Assembly: GCA_024278725.1 (NCBI GenBank)
Contig: JAJRSQ010000112.1
Location: 1 to 6,355, forward strand
Reading direction: 5' to 3'
DNA length: 6,355 nt
From: Chloroflexota bacterium
GTDB lineage: Bacteria; Chloroflexota; Anaerolineae; 4572-78
Shown one piece after another: positions 4,551 through 6,355 of this stretch. Under the pieces are notes generated by a model. It was not told the origin of the DNA and searched no databases. It saw only the letters and a program-made list of their open reading frames with translations. A program made the translations under genes and the position numbers. The stretch's first letter is position 1. Every line of letters starts with the position of its first letter.

Positions 4551-6355
4551 ATGACCAAAACCTTCAAAATTGTGGTATCCGCCAAAACCGAAACATCCGC
4601 CGCGAAGATTGTGACGGTGGCGCACCAATCGGGTATTGCCGGGCTGACCGCCTGCACCGCGCGGCGACTCTATTTTCTGCGCGGCGACCTTTCGCGGGCG
4701 GACGCGGCGCGTTTGGCGGCAGAACTGCTCGCCGACCCCGTGACCGAATCGGCGGCGATAAACCCGCCGCTGCCCGCCGGGATGGTGGTGGAAATCACCC
4801 GCTTGCCCGGCGTCACCGACCCGCCCGCCGGGAATTTGCGCCGCGCCGCACACCGGATGGGTATCGCCGGGCTGCGGCAGGCGGCAACCGGACAGCAATT
4901 TTTGCTCGACGGTGACCTCTCGGCGGCGGAGATTCGGCGGCTGGCGACCGAAATTCTCTCCAATCCGGTGATTGAACAAATTGCCGTCAACGCCCCTATT
5001 GAACCCCCCTTCGTTTCCCCTCAGCCCGCCGATGATACCACCGACACCATCCCCCTGACCCGCGCCACCGATGCCGACCTGACCGCCATCAGCGCCGACC
5101 GCCGTTTGGCGCTCGATTTGGCGGAAATGCGGGCGGTGCAGGCGTATTTTCGGCGCGAAAACCGCGAACCGACCGACGTCGAACTGGAGACCATCGCCCA
5201 AACGTGGAGCGAGCATTGCGTCCACAAAACCTTTAATGCCACCATTGATTATCTCGGTCCGCTGCCGGGCGCACCGGCGGACAGCGACCCCGTGCCGCAG
5301 AAAATCGAATCGCTGTTCAAAACATATATCAAAGCCGCCACTGAACGGGTGAAAAAACCGTGGCTGAAATCGGTCTTTGTGGACAATGCGGGGATTTTCA
5401 CCTTCGACGACCGTTTCGATTTGGCATTCAAGGCGGAAACGCACAACCACCCTTCGGCACTGGAGCCGTTTGGCGGCGCGAACACCGGCGTCGGCGGGGT
5501 CATCCGCGACATCATCGGCGTGAGCGCGCGTCCCATCGCCAACACCGATGTCCTCTGTTTCGGATTACCCGACCTGCCCGCCGAGTCGCTGCCCGCCGGG
5601 GTGCTCCATCCCCGCCGCATTGCCGAAGGGGTGGTGCATGGGGTGGAAGATTACGGCAACAAAATGGGCATTCCCACCGTGAACGGCGCAATTTTGTATC
5701 ACGAGGGCTACACCGCCAACCCGCTGGTTTTTTGCGGCTGTCTGGGCATGCTCCCCGCCGGGGGTCACCCGTCCGCCGCCAAACCGGGCGACGCCATCGT
5801 GGTTATCGGCGGGCGCACCGGGCGCGACGGGCTGCGCGGCGCAACCTTTTCCAGCATGGAAATGGATGTGGATACGGGCGACATCGCCGGCACCGCGGTG
5901 CAGATTGGTCATCCCATCCACGAAAAACAGGCGCTGGAAGTGATTTTGCGGGCGCGGGATGAAGGGCTGTACAGCGCCATCACCGATTGCGGTGCGGGCG
6001 GGCTGTCGTCGGCGGTGGGGGAAATGGCGGCGCAACTTGGCGCGGTGGTGCAGTTGGATGCCGTCCCGCTGAAATATCCCGGGTTGCGCCCGTGGGAAAT
6101 CTGGCTGAGCGAAGCGCAGGAGCGGATGGTGCTGGCTGTGCCGCCGGAAAACCGGGCGCGGCTGAAGGAAATTGCCGACGGGCAGAATATTGATTGTGTG
6201 CGCATCGGCGTCTTCACCGACAGCGGGCGGCTGGTGCTGCGGGTGAACGACCGTACGGTGGCGGATATGCGCCTCGATTTTCTGCACGACGGGTTGCCCA
6301 CTCGCCGGTTGAAGGCGGAATGGACTTCCAAGTTGCGAATGACGAATGATGAAAA
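4551..6355 (+). CDS. purL: PurS-PurS-PurL fused FGAM synthase (3' end outside window)
   Basis: FGAM synthase converts formylglycinamide ribonucleotide to formylglycinamidine ribonucleotide with ATP and ammonia from glutamine, the fourth step of IMP synthesis. The open frame gives 601 residues before the window ends. Residues about 4-71 and 79-147 are two PurS-like repeats with a 76-residue period; residues 23-71 and 99-147 agree at 23 of 49 positions by hand count (shared AH..GIAGL, GDLS.A, NPV/DPV.E). After a linker, the PurL part shows QTWSEHC with catalytic-type H222, ETHNHPSALEPFGG (296-309), GVGGVIRD, NTDVLCFG, a phosphate-binding VIGGRTGRDG segment and ITDCGAGGLSS. This covers the first half of PurL; about 350 residues should follow. 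Glutaminase is expected from a separate PurQ. CGGAG 8 bases upstream supports the start. Immediately after KAEW (588-591) the frame enters heptamer-repeat sequence (6333-6353), so the gene may carry an insertion or be split there. Confidence 0.93.
   Translation, partial: MTKTFKIVVSAKTETSAAKIVTVAHQSGIAGLTACTARRLYFLRGDLSRADAARLAAELLADPVTESAAINPPLPAGMVVEITRLPGVTDPPAGNLRRAAHRMGIAGLRQAATGQQFLLDGDLSAAEIRRLATEILSNPVIEQIAVNAPIEPPFVSPQPADDTTDTIPLTRATDADLTAISADRRLALDLAEMRAVQAYFRRENREPTDVELETIAQTWSEHCVHKTFNATIDYLGPLPGAPADSDPVPQKIESLFKTYIKAATERVKKPWLKSVFVDNAGIFTFDDRFDLAFKAETHNHPSALEPFGGANTGVGGVIRDIIGVSARPIANTDVLCFGLPDLPAESLPAGVLHPRRIAEGVVHGVEDYGNKMGIPTVNGAILYHEGYTANPLVFCGCLGMLPAGGHPSAAKPGDAIVVIGGRTGRDGLRGATFSSMEMDVDTGDIAGTAVQIGHPIHEKQALEVILRARDEGLYSAITDCGAGGLSSAVGEMAAQLGAVVQLDAVPLKYPGLRPWEIWLSEAQERMVLAVPPENRARLKEIADGQNIDCVRIGVFTDSGRLVLRVNDRTVADMRLDFLHDGLPTRRLKAEWTSKLRMTNDE
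6333..6353 (+). repeat. Heptamer repeat TGACGAA type inside the purL frame
   Basis: Three in-phase units, TTGCGAA, TGACGAA and TGATGAA, occupy the last bases of the window and are read in frame as LRMTNDE. They follow KAEW, where the first half of PurL normally meets the second. The motif differs from the TCAGTTA/ACCRA arrays. The array may continue beyond the edge. Confidence 0.5.

Noticed and set aside
4428..5450. A 340-codon - strand open frame opposite the start of purL
   Set aside because: It is antisense to clear PurS/PurL sequence, runs through the repeat island, has low-complexity composition and matches no known family.
5565..6287. A 240-codon - strand open frame opposite the PurL catalytic region
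   Set aside because: The + strand frame holds conserved PurL motifs. The antisense product is His/Pro/Arg-rich and unrecognisable.
1..6355. A previously undescribed defence or mobile system
   Set aside because: Every substantial reading frame is explained by nucleotide biosynthesis enzymes. No nuclease, recombinase, toxin or transposase is visible, so novelty is limited to the fusion architecture and the repeats.

Overview
The window is GC-rich bacterial chromosome carrying a co-directional pyrimidine biosynthesis cluster that runs into a purine gene. All five genes are on the + strand: dihydroorotase (pyrC), aspartate carbamoyltransferase catalytic chain (pyrB), class 1B dihydroorotate dehydrogenase (pyrD), its electron-transfer subunit (pyrK), and the start of a phosphoribosylformylglycinamidine synthase (purL) with two PurS-like modules fused to its N-terminus. 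purL runs off the right edge. No RNA gene, CRISPR array, transposase or defence gene is visible. This is a core metabolic region, and its unusual content lies in gene architecture and in the non-coding repeats.

Layout. Bases 1-243 hold no supportable gene. They contain a sigma70-like promoter candidate and, just before pyrC, a hairpin followed by seven T residues that looks like an attenuator. pyrC (244-1305) and pyrB (1624-2619) are separated by 318 bases packed with repeats. pyrB and pyrD (2699-3616) are separated by 79 bases containing a perfect GC-rich palindrome. pyrD and pyrK (3613-4332) overlap by 4 bases. pyrK and purL (4551-6355+) are separated by 218 bases built like the pyrC-pyrB spacer: heptamer array, 98-bp element, opposite-strand heptamer array. 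The two 98-bp copies are in opposite orientations and match at about 86 of 98 positions by hand count.

Function. PyrB joins carbamoyl phosphate and aspartate, PyrC closes the ring to dihydroorotate, and PyrD with PyrK oxidises it to orotate and passes electrons through FAD and a [2Fe-2S] centre towards NAD+. These are steps 2-4 of UMP synthesis. Carbamoyl phosphate synthase, pyrE, pyrF and a PyrI regulatory chain are not in the window. PurL performs the glutamine-dependent fourth step of IMP synthesis and needs a glutaminase partner (PurQ), not seen here.

Organism. PyrC and PyrB resemble the DHO and ATC domains of animal CAD more than E. coli PyrC and PyrB, and they lie in the CAD order. PyrK has a short, archaeal-looking cysteine motif. 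Together with degenerate heptamer arrays and a GTCATTGCGA-type repeat, this suggests a repeat-rich environmental lineage such as Chloroflexota (Anaerolineae-like). That assignment is a low-confidence inference from memory, not a demonstrated result.
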